A stretch of 64,000 bases of DNA from Symsagittifera roscoffensis (taxonomy: Eukaryota > Xenacoelomorpha > Acoela > Convolutidae): NCBI RefSeq assembly GCF_963678635.1, contig NC_087062.1, positions 310,001 to 374,000 on the forward strand, given 5' to 3'. The notes below the pieces were generated by a model. It was not told the DNA's origin and did not search any database. It worked only from the letters and a program-made list of their open reading frames with translations. This document shows positions 43,722-54,985 of the stretch, piece by piece. Each line of letters begins with the position of its first letter. Positions within the stretch are counted from its first letter, which is position 1. The position numbers were made by a program, and so were the translations under genes.

Positions 43722-43821
43722 CGTGTCCCTGCGTATTTATGAGTTGTTTTGCGTGTAAGTCGTGAATTCTCCGCTGAAGCGATTTGAGGAAGAAGAAATG
43801 AAAAGCTCTGAGGAAGCTCAA
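43722..43821. repeat. Left arm of a palindrome interrupted by element C
   Basis: 43722-43816 is the inverted complement of 62811-62905, with about ten mismatches in 95 bases. With the element removed, the sequences continue into an inner palindrome (62743-62810) centred near 62772, giving arms of about 132 bp and a total of about 270 bp. This looks like a foldback or MITE-type element. No terminal target duplication was found for it. Confidence 0.8.
43818..43821. repeat. Target-site duplication tcaa (left)
   Basis: tcaa directly before the 5' LTR equals tcaa at 62739-62742 directly after the 3' LTR. Four-base duplications are typical of many Ty3/gypsy elements. Confidence 0.85.
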
Positions 43822-44231
43822 TGGAACCTGATCTAAACTACATTTTATGATTGGATAAATTAGATATTTTACCAATGTAAAGTATTTAATATTAACCAAT
43901 CATGATCCATCTAACTAACAACCCACTTATTTGTAAGTGCTGAAGTTACTTGTAATTTCAGCACCAGAGAGATTTGAATTTAACTTAGAAATTAGTTGGA
44001 CTCTCCCGAGCACTTCAGCAGCCGCAATAAACCAGTATACCCTAGATCTATTGAGCCTAGCAGAGACTAGTTAAACAACCTGAGACTAGATAGTATAAGA
44101 GTAAGATTAGGATCGGTATTAGACTAAGAAGTTGCACGAATCTATCCGGCCGAAAATAAGATAGCGTGACGAGCAGACGGTGTACCCTATCCGAAATTAC
44201 TCTATGAGTTATACACTCCAGTCCTAACTCA
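43822..44231 (+). repeat. Element C 5' LTR (410 bp)
   Basis: Begins TGGAACCTGA and ends CTAACTCA. It matches 62329-62738 with no difference found by eye. AATAAA at 44026-44031. Confidence 0.95.
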
Positions 44232-44233
44232 TC

Positions 44234-44256
44234 TGGTGCGACCATAAGTCTCGAAC
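44234..44256 (+). promoter_or_regulatory. Primer-binding site of element C
   Basis: Starts tggtgcgacc two bases after the LTR. Read as its complement it resembles a tRNA 3' end with a GTTCGAGA T-loop-like stretch and a terminal CCA. The tRNA species was not identified. Confidence 0.65.
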
Positions 44257-45483
44257 AAGACCTTACTAGATTAGAATTAACCAAAAATAGATTAGAAATT
44301 AGACAAAAACATTTACAAAATGTTATACGACAATAATTTAATTGAAATGTCTCTCCGACTCAATAGATCAGAGCCAATATTCCGAACCATAACAGAACTA
44401 CCCGGAATTGGAAGAAGACCTCGAACCAAAGACGACATACGACAAAGTAGAAACTTGCCGTATAGTTATATGATAGTTCGGCAAAAGCCAGAACAAACTT
44501 TTATATTTCGAATACTACTTGCAATGAATTTAGATTTCCATTTGCAAACATAAAACCTTGAAGTTAATCTTCAAAATCATTTCAGGCGCTAAACAAAATT
44601 AATATTATACAATAACGATTGATAAAAAGATCTTAGATCGTTTTCCTAAAACTCTGCAGTAATATACAAAACATGTTTGAAAAATATTTATTGGAAAATA
44701 TAAATAAAAATTAGTAGCATGACAATAAATGGTTAGTAATCATAAATCATCCTGTTGTTCCAGCTTCATCACCTAAAACATAACAGCAATCATCAACTCA
44801 CTAACATCATAAAACACTAAATCTTTCCTTTACACAAATTTAAAACTTTATTAAAACTTAAAGTCACTTAATTTTAAAACCAGATCATCAAGGCTTATCC
44901 TTGGATCTTAAATCATTTTCTACTTAATTAAATTTCAAACTTGATCATCAAGGCTTATCCTTGGATCAAACAGAACAACTTTGTTCTCCCCCACCCACTT
45001 AATTAGTGTCTAACGACCTCAAACGTCGATTCACTATCCAACCCTCTCTAAAAACCCAGGACTAATAGAAATTTTTAAACAAAACTAATCATTCAAATTA
45101 GGATAAACAGTGAAGAACTTCGGTTATTCATCCTTCACTTGACCCCCCCTCTTACCAGACCCAGGATAAATTTTAGACTTAGTAAGTTTAAAATAGTATC
45201 TAACGAACTACTCGCGTTCTAATTATACCTGAACCTTGTGGATCGATTTACTATTCTCCAACCCTTGAACACAATCACTACCCCTAAGAAAGATTAAGTA
45301 AGTTAACACCTTAGCTTATACTAGTCACGAGAAAGTAAAAATCATTCTTCGGAATCGATATACTTTTCTCTCCAACCCTGAACAAATAGACCCAGGTTAA
45401 GCTAACCAAAAAATCGTAAGAACTAACAGTTTAAGTAATCAGAATTCACTTAACAACTTTTTGCATCCGTCATCCTAAACCTT
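44257..45483 (+). promoter_or_regulatory. Element C leader with repeated hairpins and candidate splice donors
   Basis: There is no coding capacity of note. A 25-base block containing catcaaggcttatccttgg occurs at 44883-44907 and 44943-44967, and each copy folds into a 9-bp stem with a small bulge (GATC..CAAGG with CCTTGGATC). Further down, three degenerate units contain tcgat-tactat-ccaaccct and acccagg (about 45025-45060, 45240-45270, 45350-45390). GTAAGT occurs at 45182 and 45298, upstream of all ORFs, and could act as a donor for subgenomic messages. The hairpins could act in packaging or dimerisation. All roles are inferred. Confidence 0.5.
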
Positions 45484-45951
45484 ATGTCATTTAAAAACCT
45501 AGGAAATAAACAAACAATCGTTTTACACAATTGTGAAATAGATAACAAAAAATACGACCTTGTAATCACACCTCATACACAAACAGTTGGATACATTCGC
45601 ACAAAACGACAAACACTAAAGAGGAAAATAATAACTAAACAAAGACAAATAACACGAAAAAGATTTTCAAAAAATCGAAACGCATTTTCAGAATCAGAAA
45701 CCAATAGTTTAGACGAACTTTACAAACTAAAAGAATCAATAGATAAAAATTGCCCACTTCACGATCAACTATATTTTTCTGACTCAGAAACAACTTCAAA
45801 TTCATCAAAAAGAGGAAAAAGAAGAATAAAAAAGCAGTACAAACACAAACCAGTACATTTATACAATTGGAATCAACCAATTCGACACATTAATAATTAC
45901 ATATTAACAGTCATCGAACGAAAAAATGAGCTCAACGCACACTCCAGGTGA
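45484..45951 (+). CDS. Small basic ORF upstream of gag (155 aa)
   Basis: A lysine/arginine-rich protein with two basic clusters (KRQTLKRKI and KRGKRRIKKQYKHK) that look like nuclear-localisation or RNA-binding segments, separated by an acidic-serine stretch (SDSETTSNSS). It overlaps the gag-pol start by 26 nt in another frame, which would put gag-pol initiation downstream of this ORF's start unless messages differ. No family recognised. It could be a regulatory protein, or the upstream part of a frameshifted Gag. Confidence 0.55.
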   Translation: MSFKNLGNKQTIVLHNCEIDNKKYDLVITPHTQTVGYIRTKRQTLKRKIITKQRQITRKRFSKNRNAFSESETNSLDELYKLKESIDKNCPLHDQLYFSDSETTSNSSKRGKRRIKKQYKHKPVHLYNWNQPIRHINNYILTVIERKNELNAHSR

Positions 45952-48900
45952 AGAAACTCCAGATGATGATGAAATCTTTCCTTTTATAGTAGACGCAGAT
46001 ACTGATAGAGGACAACACATATTTTGTCAAAATTTACTCGTAAATTTATTTGAACCCGGAATTAGTCCATGTAAAACAGAGTTCCCAGATGTAAAAATCA
46101 AAAGACAAATCATAGACCACTACTTAAAAAATATATGCAACATAACACAACAGTATGGAATCTACTCCATAGAATTCACCTCACCAAACCATAATAATAG
46201 AAAATATACAATTCAAACAGACGACCTTGATTTAGAATTTTCAAAAGTTTTTTCAGAATATATAAAAAGCATCCAATACCATAACTCACAAAGAGCAAAC
46301 TCCATTTTCACCAATGAAGTTTTCGCAATAATATATAGTTATATTTCGATATTAGAAAATGAACTCCCATTAACAAATGTCTCACCGACAGAAACATCTA
46401 AACATTTAAGAGTACGACATGAAATCACACTACTCTCTAGTTATTTAAACATCATTAAAGAAAATTTCACGAAAGACGACGTTTCACAACATACCAAACA
46501 CGATTTACAAAAAATTTTGGCATGGTTCATAATAGATTATTTCACACACAATATTGATTTAATTGCACAAGCAAGAAAAAATTTTAGACCCCAAAACTCG
46601 AACGATGATACCGCTATCACAGAACAATCAGATTATGTTTGGGACCCCGAATGGTCTCATCCCGCATTTATAAGCTTTCCACAATCAATCTCAAGTCAAG
46701 CAATAGGTACAATATCTTACATAAGAGATTATGTAAGAGTAATACCATTAACAATTGATGCAACACCATTAAACTATAATACATTTTTACCCGATACACA
46801 AAATAATAGTTTAAACTCTACAGTCATACACAACGAAAACCTCAATGGAACTAGGAATCTTACTCAACAAGATATACAGACACCATCACACTTCATAAAT
46901 GAAGAAATTGTACGCACAACAACTACACAACAAAGTATTTCACCAATACGCCCAAATTTAACAACACCAAGAAATACAAATCCTTCACAAACACAGGTAA
47001 CCTTACAATCAACCGTTAAACCTTCGGTTGCCCCTAAATATTCACATATGGATTACCAAACATACAGACCCATGACAATACCATCAAAAACACGCAAAAC
47101 ATTCACTAGAAACAACTTTGCAGACCATAATTATAATTATACACATCCATCAAAAACATATAATCAACCACAAAGAAATTTTAACCAATATACAAGATCT
47201 CGAAATTGGGATAACCCAATGACCCAACCTAATTCAATAAATTTCCAAACAAATCCTCCACAGGATCACAGTGAAAATTACCCATTTTTTCCACAAAATA
47301 AAAATAAAAAACAGACATCTTATCAAATGGATTATTTATCCTCAGATGATGATTTCTTACAACCAGATATATTTACACAAAATACTCAAGAATATCGTAG
47401 ACAAGGAATACAGAGAACACGTACAAATCATAGAAATTTTTCTCCACAACCAATAGATGCACAACATCAACAACCAATTCAACAACAAAATCTAATTAAT
47501 ACACAATCTTTTCAACCAATTCAACAACAAAATCCAATGACTACACACTCGTATCAAGCATCACAAATGCAAAATGAAATACCACTCCCATATTATCTTC
47601 AACAACATGAAATAACAAGAAACCAACTTTCAAATTTTTCTCAAATGCCAAATGCAGCAGAATCATTACAAATGACAATGAATCCATACCTTATGGGTGG
47701 ATCATCAATAACATCAAATAAACCTTTAATGGTTTTCACAGGAACAGACCCTGAATACTCTGTAGAAGATTATTTAAATGCAGTAACAGCAAACCTGATT
47801 TTAAACATTGGACCTGAACCAATTAATACGCCACTACATCAAAACTGGATACATCGACGCACAGCGTTGATACAAACAACCTTAGATGGCGCAGCCCAAA
47901 AATGGTTTTCAGTACTACCTCTAGAAATAAAATCAAACTGGAAAAGGTTTACACAGGAATTTTCAAAAATGTTTGACTCCGAAAGAAACAAACAACAACA
48001 AAGAGTTTTATGTAATGAAATTCGCAGATTACCAAACGAAACCATCAAGCAAATAGCAGTACGAATCGAAACACTAGTTCGAAAAGCATATTCATTAAAT
48101 ACACATGACTATAAAAACACAAAGATGACAGAAATCTTAATGATGACCTTAACACCACAATTAAGGAAAATAGCAATAAAAAAGAGAGCATCTCATCCTT
48201 CTTCAATTCGAGAACCCGATTTAGATTTTCGAAAACTAGTAGACAAATTAGAACAAGCAGAAATCACGATGAAACTAGAAGAAACGGAAAATCTGAAACT
48301 ACAATACGTTAACAGAATTGAAACGACTCCCACTAATATTAATAATATACAGGAATCAGAGACAGACCTCGTTGAAAAAATCACTGAAATACTCAATATT
48401 TATGAAAAGAACCCAAACTTCAAAGGCAAACCATCTTTCAAAAAATGGTGTAATTATTGCCGACGATACGGACATAGTATTTCCGAATGTAGACAAAAAC
48501 AGCAAGACAATCAAAATAAACCTCAAAAATACAAAGAACCAAATAAATCATTCTATCAATACATGAAAAAAGATCAAAATCTACCGAACAAAACAGTCCA
48601 CAGCAACAACAGTTCAGGAAAACCACTCCCGAACAATACAAATTATACAAGAAATCAATCACCATATAACTCAAGTTATAGAGGAAGATCACCAGAACGA
48701 AGAAACACGAATAATTCATCACAAAATCACTACAATAGACCAAATAGTCGAAATAACTACTCCAGATCAAATTCAAATACACAACGATTTGTTTCTAGAT
48801 CTAATTCCCAATCAAGAAATAACTACTATCCAAACAACCCATCACGAAATTCATCATACAATAGGAATAGAAACTACTCCTATAATCGAAATAGAAGTTA

Positions 48901-51900
48901 TTCAAACAACCGAAACCAGAATTACCCGAACAATCGATCAAGGAATAACTCATATAATAGATCGAACTATAACAGACCAAACAATAATTACCAAAACAGA
49001 TCGCGAAATAATTCACAAAATCGACACTCAAGTTATAATAATCGTTATAGAAATTATTCCCAATCACCACACCGGAATCATAATAACTATAATAATTCTA
49101 ATAATCGCCACAGAAGTAGTACACCTAAACATCAAAGACAAATCAATCAAGTACAATCTAACCCAGAAACAACATCAGACCCTCCAGGTATTGATGACAC
49201 AGTAACTGATACGTTACAACTCAATCAAATAAACTGTACATCATCAGATTCAGAAAGTGATACTGAAAACACTCTTTCTATCAATATGATAAAAGTCGAA
49301 AATGACTATGAATCTGTCATATATGAACAACCCTTTCCATCACACATATATGAAAATCAATCAGAATTTCTTCAAAATTATTACACTACACCCATAAATT
49401 CCACACCAACGACGCAAGAAACAAATGAGATTAACACTACAAATCAAACCAATAAAAATACCAAAACAAAATGCTTGAATACAAACCATATTTATCAAAA
49501 CATACAAAAAGAACAACCCAAAGAAAAAATTTGGACAATACCATTTCTCTTAGAAAGCCCAAGAAATAAAGAATTTCAACCACCAGACCTTGAAATAGAT
49601 TTTTTAATTGATTCAGGAGCAGAATCAAACATAATAAACATCCCCACATGGAATGAAATAAAAACCTTACACCCAAAGCTAACACCTCTTGAAACCTCCA
49701 GCAAACTAGCAACAGCACAAGGATCAACATTGATAAACTACGGAAAAATCCAATTATTTCTCCTCCCCACCAGAACAATGGAACAAAGCAAAATTTTAAA
49801 TAAGCCATTTAAACAAATATTCCATATCACTGACATTAAATATAATATCATTGGAATACCATTTATTTCGAAGTATATACCAACAATTAACATACTAAAT
49901 AGTAAAATATTAATCAAAGATAAATATACAAAAACAAAAGAAACATCCTTAACATTTTTTCAGAGATTAAATAAACAACCACCATTCTTTTCAAAATTCT
50001 ATCCGATATTTAACCAACAAAGAAAACACCTGAAACCACTATCAGGAAACATCTATAATTTTTCAATCAAACAAGTTCACCAATATGATAAAGAACAAAA
50101 CAAACAAAAATTTTATATGTCAGATTTTGAATTCAAACCTATTCACAAATTCTTCAAAATCACAATCTCATCCATAAAATATTTGAAAAATTCGAATTCA
50201 GATATCATTTCCTTACATGTCTATAACAACACACCTTACCAAGTAACATTACCTTTAGGACTTTTAGGATATTGTGAAACCAACGCTACAATATCACCAA
50301 TACACGAAAAAGCCTATCGCGTAAATAATATACTCCAATTACTAGATATTTGCCAATCTACAATTCTTAATGAAGAATTATCTATAAATAATATAATAAG
50401 TAACGAAAAAAGAAATACGGATTATTTCACAAAAACTCCATATTTCAAACCTACATTCAACATAAGTAACTACACAGAGGACCAACAGAAATTTTTAACA
50501 ATGTTTAATTTCCAACATTCACAAATAACACAAGACGAATTTGAAAAGTTAGCCAAACAGCTAATTAAATATTCATCAGTCTATGCAACATCAAAATTCG
50601 ATGTTGGCAAAATCAGTTCATCACTACATCTCCCATTAAAACCAGACGCAGTTTTCAAAAAACAGAGAGCAAGTAAAGTACCAATTCACTTACATGATAA
50701 AGTGAACAGATTACTCGACATTTTAGAACAATACAATATTATATCACCAGTTAATAAAGAAGAACAACCAAAAGGCAACACATTTATCAATCCCGTTATC
50801 ATTCTAGCTAAAGGAGAATCATTAAAAATCGTTCTCGACGCTAGATACCTCAATTCACTCATAGATGAATCAAAATGTAATTGGCCCATTGAACCAATAC
50901 AAGTTATTTTAACAAAAATAAACGGCAAATACTTTACAACCGCCGATATGAATAGTGCATACAATCAAATGCCACTAGATGAACAATCACGACGTTTAAC
51001 ACAATTTGTTATCGGAAACCAACAATATGAATTCAACCGTTTATTCTATGGAATATCCATAGGACCAGCAGCATTTTCAGCTTTTATGAGCAAAATTTTT
51101 AGACCACTAATACTCAAGAAAAACGCAATCACCTATCTAGACGATGTTTTTATGCAATCACAAACAAAAGACGAAATGTTCAAAGTTTTAGAAAAATATC
51201 ACCAAATACTTCAGAACGAAAATCTGAAGGCCGCCCCCGATAAATCACACTTCTTTTTGACAAGAGTTAAATTCTTAGGACATAACATAGAAAGAAAATC
51301 AATCACTCCATTGAAATCACGCATTGACGCTATTCAAAAACTTCAACCACCAACAAATAAAAAGAAAATCCAAGAATTCCTTGGAATGTTAAACTTTTTA
51401 AGTAAATATGTTTATAAAATGCAATTATACCTACGACCATTTTACAACATCCTTAGACAACAAAATAATTTTGAATGGAATACAGAACATCAAGCACGAT
51501 TCGAAGAAATAAAGAAACTTTTAACTGAACAAATTTCAAACACAATTCCAGACCCTGATCAACCATTTTATGCAATGTGCGATGCTTCGAACTTTGGCAT
51601 CGGCGCAGCACTATTACAATCACATAATGGTACAAATAAAATGAACCTCATATCAGCAAATTCTCGATTATTCACTCAAGCAGAGCTACGACTCTCAACT
51701 CTAATGAGAGAATGTACAGCCATAATATATACACTGACAGAATATGAATTTCTGATACTTGGATCAAAACATCCAACAGTTCTATTCACAGACCATAAAC
51801 CAATTATCTTTCTCTTTACACAAAAATCTAACCCAAACCACCGAGTTTACAGATTTCAATTAATTCTAATGAAATTTCCAAACTTACATATAGTTTGGAC

Positions 51901-54154
51901 TGCAGGAAAAAATCTTGCATTACCAGACACCTTAAGTCGAAATACACCACCTGAATTACTTACACGAAAAACAACAGTTGAAATACCCAAAAACATAAAA
52001 TTCTACCTTGCAGAAAACGAAACATCACCCCGATTAGAATGCAAATATGCAGTTAAAACTGATATTGAACAATCACAAATAAATAATTTACAACATTTCC
52101 CACTTTATTTAGATTGTCAAAATAATCATTATGAAGTTGACCTACTTGGAACATCAACTTTTAAACCAATTCCATATTCCCAATGGATAAAAAATAACAC
52201 CCAACAAAAACGAACAAAACAACACCCGCCTAAGAAAGACCATTTTCCACTAATTGAAAAAGAAGATTTAACTGATAAAATAAATTTATCAGGACCACAA
52301 ACAAATGATTCAAAATACACAATAAATCAAGTTTTTGACCTTCACGACCCACTTGATACAATACCCTTATCTAAATTAGAAATCGAAAACATTTTTCTCC
52401 CCCCAACAGAAATAATTACAATTTCAACACTGAAACAATATCAAAACCTTGACCCAGTAATTCGACAACTGAAATCATGGCACAAATATAAAACTAAACC
52501 TATTAAAGCAGATTCAACCATTCTAGGAAACAAAACACTCCTCCGATACTTTCGCAAATTTAACAACACAACAATTAACGAAAATACAGACCTTTTAGAG
52601 TATAACCTGAATGAATCTACAGTTCCATGTCTCCCTTTAAGTATGATTCTTATAGCTTTTAATATTTCACATACACAAAATATTAAAGGACACTCTGGAT
52701 CAGAAAAAACATATTCAAATTTTATACAAAATTTTTACTTCCCAAATGCACCAATCTGGATAAAAGTACTATGCAATGATTGTATAGTATGTCAGCTAAA
52801 TAAACCTTACCCAAATCAAAAACAAATAGCACAAAAACAAGATTTTAAAGGACAAAGTTTGTACTTTAATCACCGTATCTCATTTGATACTAAAGGCCCA
52901 ATTTCACCCTCATCAGAAGGAAACTCCTACATTATGGTAATTGTTGACGCATTCACACACTATGTAGCACTTAACCCAGTACCACATTGTAATGCTTATT
53001 ACGCATATACAACACTTTATGAACACTGGATAGCAAAATTTGGACTACCAGAAATTTTAGTCACAGACAATGGTACAGAATTCATAAATAATGAAATAAT
53101 AACACTATGTCATTTATACAACATTAAACACAAACCACGTACATCTCATGCACCTTGGACAAACGGCTTAGTCGAAGGTATGAACCGTTCATTACAAGAA
53201 TATCTTAGATGTATCATCAACGGAAATGATACAAAATATACCGAATGGTCAGCAGATGTAAAATTATTTCCCTTAGCATATAACTCACAAATTACGACAA
53301 CACTAGGAATGTCACCGTACGAAATGGTTTTTAACCAAAAGCCACGCAAACCAATAATGTTTACAGCAAATTCCCATAAAAACGCACAAGGTTATTGTAA
53401 ACCAAATAAAGATTCAATTTGTTATAACCTACCTTTACATACACACGATGAAGATCATTTTCATCACCCACAAATTCTTAAATTAGCCTCCGGTACACAC
53501 ACCGAATGGATTTTAAATAGAGATAAGAAACACAATGAAATTTACCAAAAAATAACGAAAAAGTTATTACAAAGACAAAACATACATGAACAAATCAATT
53601 CACGTTTTACACCAGCTTCCGATTTAACAATTGGAACATTTGTTCTCATACCTAATTTTAATACTCAAAAAGGAATTTCTAAAAAATTACAACCCCTCCG
53701 AAAAGGACCCTACCAAATAATTGCAAGACCCACTGATGTCACATATAAAATTACCGACTCGAATAAAAAAGAAATCGTTCAGCACCGAAACAACCTATTA
53801 CCTTACTACCCAAAAGAATACGCACTCCGCGAATTAACCCAATTATATTCCTTCACAGGATTAAAAATAGTTCAAAACGAACCACATCTGAAAAATACAG
53901 AACAAAATGATAACCCCACCGAAAATCAAAACACAAAACCAACCGCTACCAAAAACACTACAAAAAATCTAGACCATAAAGAATCCCAAAAGCAAAGAAA
54001 AAATAGAAAAATGACAGAACAAATAATACCCCAAGAAGAAATAGACAAATCTGAACATAGAAAAACAACAAGACTCCGAAATCAGCCACGTAAAAACTAC
54101 AAAATGTTCATCCCCCAATCTAAAATATTAAAGAAAGTAGAATTTAAAAAGTAA
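45926..54154 (+). CDS. Element C Gag-Pol polyprotein (2742 aa)
   Basis: A single frame. Residues 1-590 are a long Gln/Asn-rich N-terminal part, followed by a capsid-like region (about 600-790). A CCHC zinc knuckle has ligands C842, C845, H850 and C855. An Arg/Asn/Tyr/Ser-rich low-complexity stretch spans about 912-1070. The protease has LIDSGA (D1229). The RT has ADMNSAYNQMP and YLDD (Y1737, D1739, D1740). The RNase H begins CDASNFGIGAAL (D1886). The integrase has an HH-CC zinc site (CNDCIVC) and catalytic D2321, D2381, E2417 with 35 residues between the last two, then a C-terminal domain with LRKGPY. The final 120 residues are basic and Asn/Lys-rich. All catalytic residues are present, so it is predicted active. 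Gag and pol are fused without a stop or frameshift. Confidence 0.95.
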   Translation: MSSTHTPGEETPDDDEIFPFIVDADTDRGQHIFCQNLLVNLFEPGISPCKTEFPDVKIKRQIIDHYLKNICNITQQYGIYSIEFTSPNHNNRKYTIQTDDLDLEFSKVFSEYIKSIQYHNSQRANSIFTNEVFAIIYSYISILENELPLTNVSPTETSKHLRVRHEITLLSSYLNIIKENFTKDDVSQHTKHDLQKILAWFIIDYFTHNIDLIAQARKNFRPQNSNDDTAITEQSDYVWDPEWSHPAFISFPQSISSQAIGTISYIRDYVRVIPLTIDATPLNYNTFLPDTQNNSLNSTVIHNENLNGTRNLTQQDIQTPSHFINEEIVRTTTTQQSISPIRPNLTTPRNTNPSQTQVTLQSTVKPSVAPKYSHMDYQTYRPMTIPSKTRKTFTRNNFADHNYNYTHPSKTYNQPQRNFNQYTRSRNWDNPMTQPNSINFQTNPPQDHSENYPFFPQNKNKKQTSYQMDYLSSDDDFLQPDIFTQNTQEYRRQGIQRTRTNHRNFSPQPIDAQHQQPIQQQNLINTQSFQPIQQQNPMTTHSYQASQMQNEIPLPYYLQQHEITRNQLSNFSQMPNAAESLQMTMNPYLMGGSSITSNKPLMVFTGTDPEYSVEDYLNAVTANLILNIGPEPINTPLHQNWIHRRTALIQTTLDGAAQKWFSVLPLEIKSNWKRFTQEFSKMFDSERNKQQQRVLCNEIRRLPNETIKQIAVRIETLVRKAYSLNTHDYKNTKMTEILMMTLTPQLRKIAIKKRASHPSSIREPDLDFRKLVDKLEQAEITMKLEETENLKLQYVNRIETTPTNINNIQESETDLVEKITEILNIYEKNPNFKGKPSFKKWCNYCRRYGHSISECRQKQQDNQNKPQKYKEPNKSFYQYMKKDQNLPNKTVHSNNSSGKPLPNNTNYTRNQSPYNSSYRGRSPERRNTNNSSQNHYNRPNSRNNYSRSNSNTQRFVSRSNSQSRNNYYPNNPSRNSSYNRNRNYSYNRNRSYSNNRNQNYPNNRSRNNSYNRSNYNRPNNNYQNRSRNNSQNRHSSYNNRYRNYSQSPHRNHNNYNNSNNRHRSSTPKHQRQINQVQSNPETTSDPPGIDDTVTDTLQLNQINCTSSDSESDTENTLSINMIKVENDYESVIYEQPFPSHIYENQSEFLQNYYTTPINSTPTTQETNEINTTNQTNKNTKTKCLNTNHIYQNIQKEQPKEKIWTIPFLLESPRNKEFQPPDLEIDFLIDSGAESNIINIPTWNEIKTLHPKLTPLETSSKLATAQGSTLINYGKIQLFLLPTRTMEQSKILNKPFKQIFHITDIKYNIIGIPFISKYIPTINILNSKILIKDKYTKTKETSLTFFQRLNKQPPFFSKFYPIFNQQRKHLKPLSGNIYNFSIKQVHQYDKEQNKQKFYMSDFEFKPIHKFFKITISSIKYLKNSNSDIISLHVYNNTPYQVTLPLGLLGYCETNATISPIHEKAYRVNNILQLLDICQSTILNEELSINNIISNEKRNTDYFTKTPYFKPTFNISNYTEDQQKFLTMFNFQHSQITQDEFEKLAKQLIKYSSVYATSKFDVGKISSSLHLPLKPDAVFKKQRASKVPIHLHDKVNRLLDILEQYNIISPVNKEEQPKGNTFINPVIILAKGESLKIVLDARYLNSLIDESKCNWPIEPIQVILTKINGKYFTTADMNSAYNQMPLDEQSRRLTQFVIGNQQYEFNRLFYGISIGPAAFSAFMSKIFRPLILKKNAITYLDDVFMQSQTKDEMFKVLEKYHQILQNENLKAAPDKSHFFLTRVKFLGHNIERKSITPLKSRIDAIQKLQPPTNKKKIQEFLGMLNFLSKYVYKMQLYLRPFYNILRQQNNFEWNTEHQARFEEIKKLLTEQISNTIPDPDQPFYAMCDASNFGIGAALLQSHNGTNKMNLISANSRLFTQAELRLSTLMRECTAIIYTLTEYEFLILGSKHPTVLFTDHKPIIFLFTQKSNPNHRVYRFQLILMKFPNLHIVWTAGKNLALPDTLSRNTPPELLTRKTTVEIPKNIKFYLAENETSPRLECKYAVKTDIEQSQINNLQHFPLYLDCQNNHYEVDLLGTSTFKPIPYSQWIKNNTQQKRTKQHPPKKDHFPLIEKEDLTDKINLSGPQTNDSKYTINQVFDLHDPLDTIPLSKLEIENIFLPPTEIITISTLKQYQNLDPVIRQLKSWHKYKTKPIKADSTILGNKTLLRYFRKFNNTTINENTDLLEYNLNESTVPCLPLSMILIAFNISHTQNIKGHSGSEKTYSNFIQNFYFPNAPIWIKVLCNDCIVCQLNKPYPNQKQIAQKQDFKGQSLYFNHRISFDTKGPISPSSEGNSYIMVIVDAFTHYVALNPVPHCNAYYAYTTLYEHWIAKFGLPEILVTDNGTEFINNEIITLCHLYNIKHKPRTSHAPWTNGLVEGMNRSLQEYLRCIINGNDTKYTEWSADVKLFPLAYNSQITTTLGMSPYEMVFNQKPRKPIMFTANSHKNAQGYCKPNKDSICYNLPLHTHDEDHFHHPQILKLASGTHTEWILNRDKKHNEIYQKITKKLLQRQNIHEQINSRFTPASDLTIGTFVLIPNFNTQKGISKKLQPLRKGPYQIIARPTDVTYKITDSNKKEIVQHRNNLLPYYPKEYALRELTQLYSFTGLKIVQNEPHLKNTEQNDNPTENQNTKPTATKNTTKNLDHKESQKQRKNRKMTEQIIPQEEIDKSEHRKTTRLRNQPRKNYKMFIPQSKILKKVEFKK

Positions 54155-54754
54155 TTTTAAGATTTTATACTTCACAATCTTGAAACCTCCGTAACATTTT
54201 TCATTTCAATTTTTCAAAATAACATGCTCACAAGTACGCAATAATTCTAGTTCAAAATAGACCAATAGGATTCATCCAATCCGCCACTTTCTCTAGCTCA
54301 AACTAAGATCAATTAGACGAATCATATAGAACTCCAGGCACATCTATAACTATAACTTTACGACCTCCAGGTCAAAAATAAGCAAACCACTCCAACTTGA
54401 CAACTAAAATAAATATCACCATAATACCGTACCCCTCCCTTATCTAATAACCCAAAGATCAACAATATTTCCCCAACTCAGACCACGAATACCCCCAAAA
54501 CAAATTTGATAACTTAGCCTAAAGTAACAAAATGAAGATTTTAATTAGCCTAAAGTATAAAAATCTCACCATACCCCGGATCATTTGACAAACAAAAATA
54601 AAGAAAAAGACGACCTCCCAGTCACCATGAAAATTGCCCCCAACAATTTTTTACAAAACTCAACCCACTTGTCAAAAAACTAATAAATAATTCGACCACA
54701 CTAGAAAATCGCCTCAAACAACAAAAAATATTCGACCAAGAGATCATTTCTTAA
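54155..54754 (+). other. Gap between gag-pol and the accessory ORFs
   Basis: 600 bp with stops in every frame. A short direct repeat (tagcctaaagta) occurs near 54514 and 54548, and the word gacctcc(a/c)aggtc recurs. It could contain splice acceptors for the downstream genes; none stands out. Confidence 0.5.
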
Positions 54755-54985
54755 ATGCTCTTCTCTCAAACAGTTGCTCATATACTTATAAATTTTAAAC
54801 ATTTTTTTTCCATACTTGAAGCCTTTATAATATTTCTTTTTGATATACTTGAATCTTTTCTAATAACCCTAATCATTTTTTGTAACATTTTTTTAATTTT
54901 CTACACCATACTCGAACTATTCCTCCAACTTTCCAAAACCCTTGAATATATCCACAGGTACGATTTTAACAACTTGTCTAAATGA
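54755..54985 (+). CDS. Small hydrophobic ORF 1 (76 aa)
   Basis: Almost entirely Leu/Ile/Phe with two to three probable membrane spans (for example LFDILESFLITLIIFC) and a short polar tail. It ends in a TGA that overlaps the ATG of the next ORF (54982). Composition suggests a membrane or viroporin-like protein, but small hydrophobic frames also arise by chance in T-rich DNA. Confidence 0.45.
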   Translation: MLFSQTVAHILINFKHFFSILEAFIIFLFDILESFLITLIIFCNIFLIFYTILELFLQLSKTLEYIHRYDFNNLSK

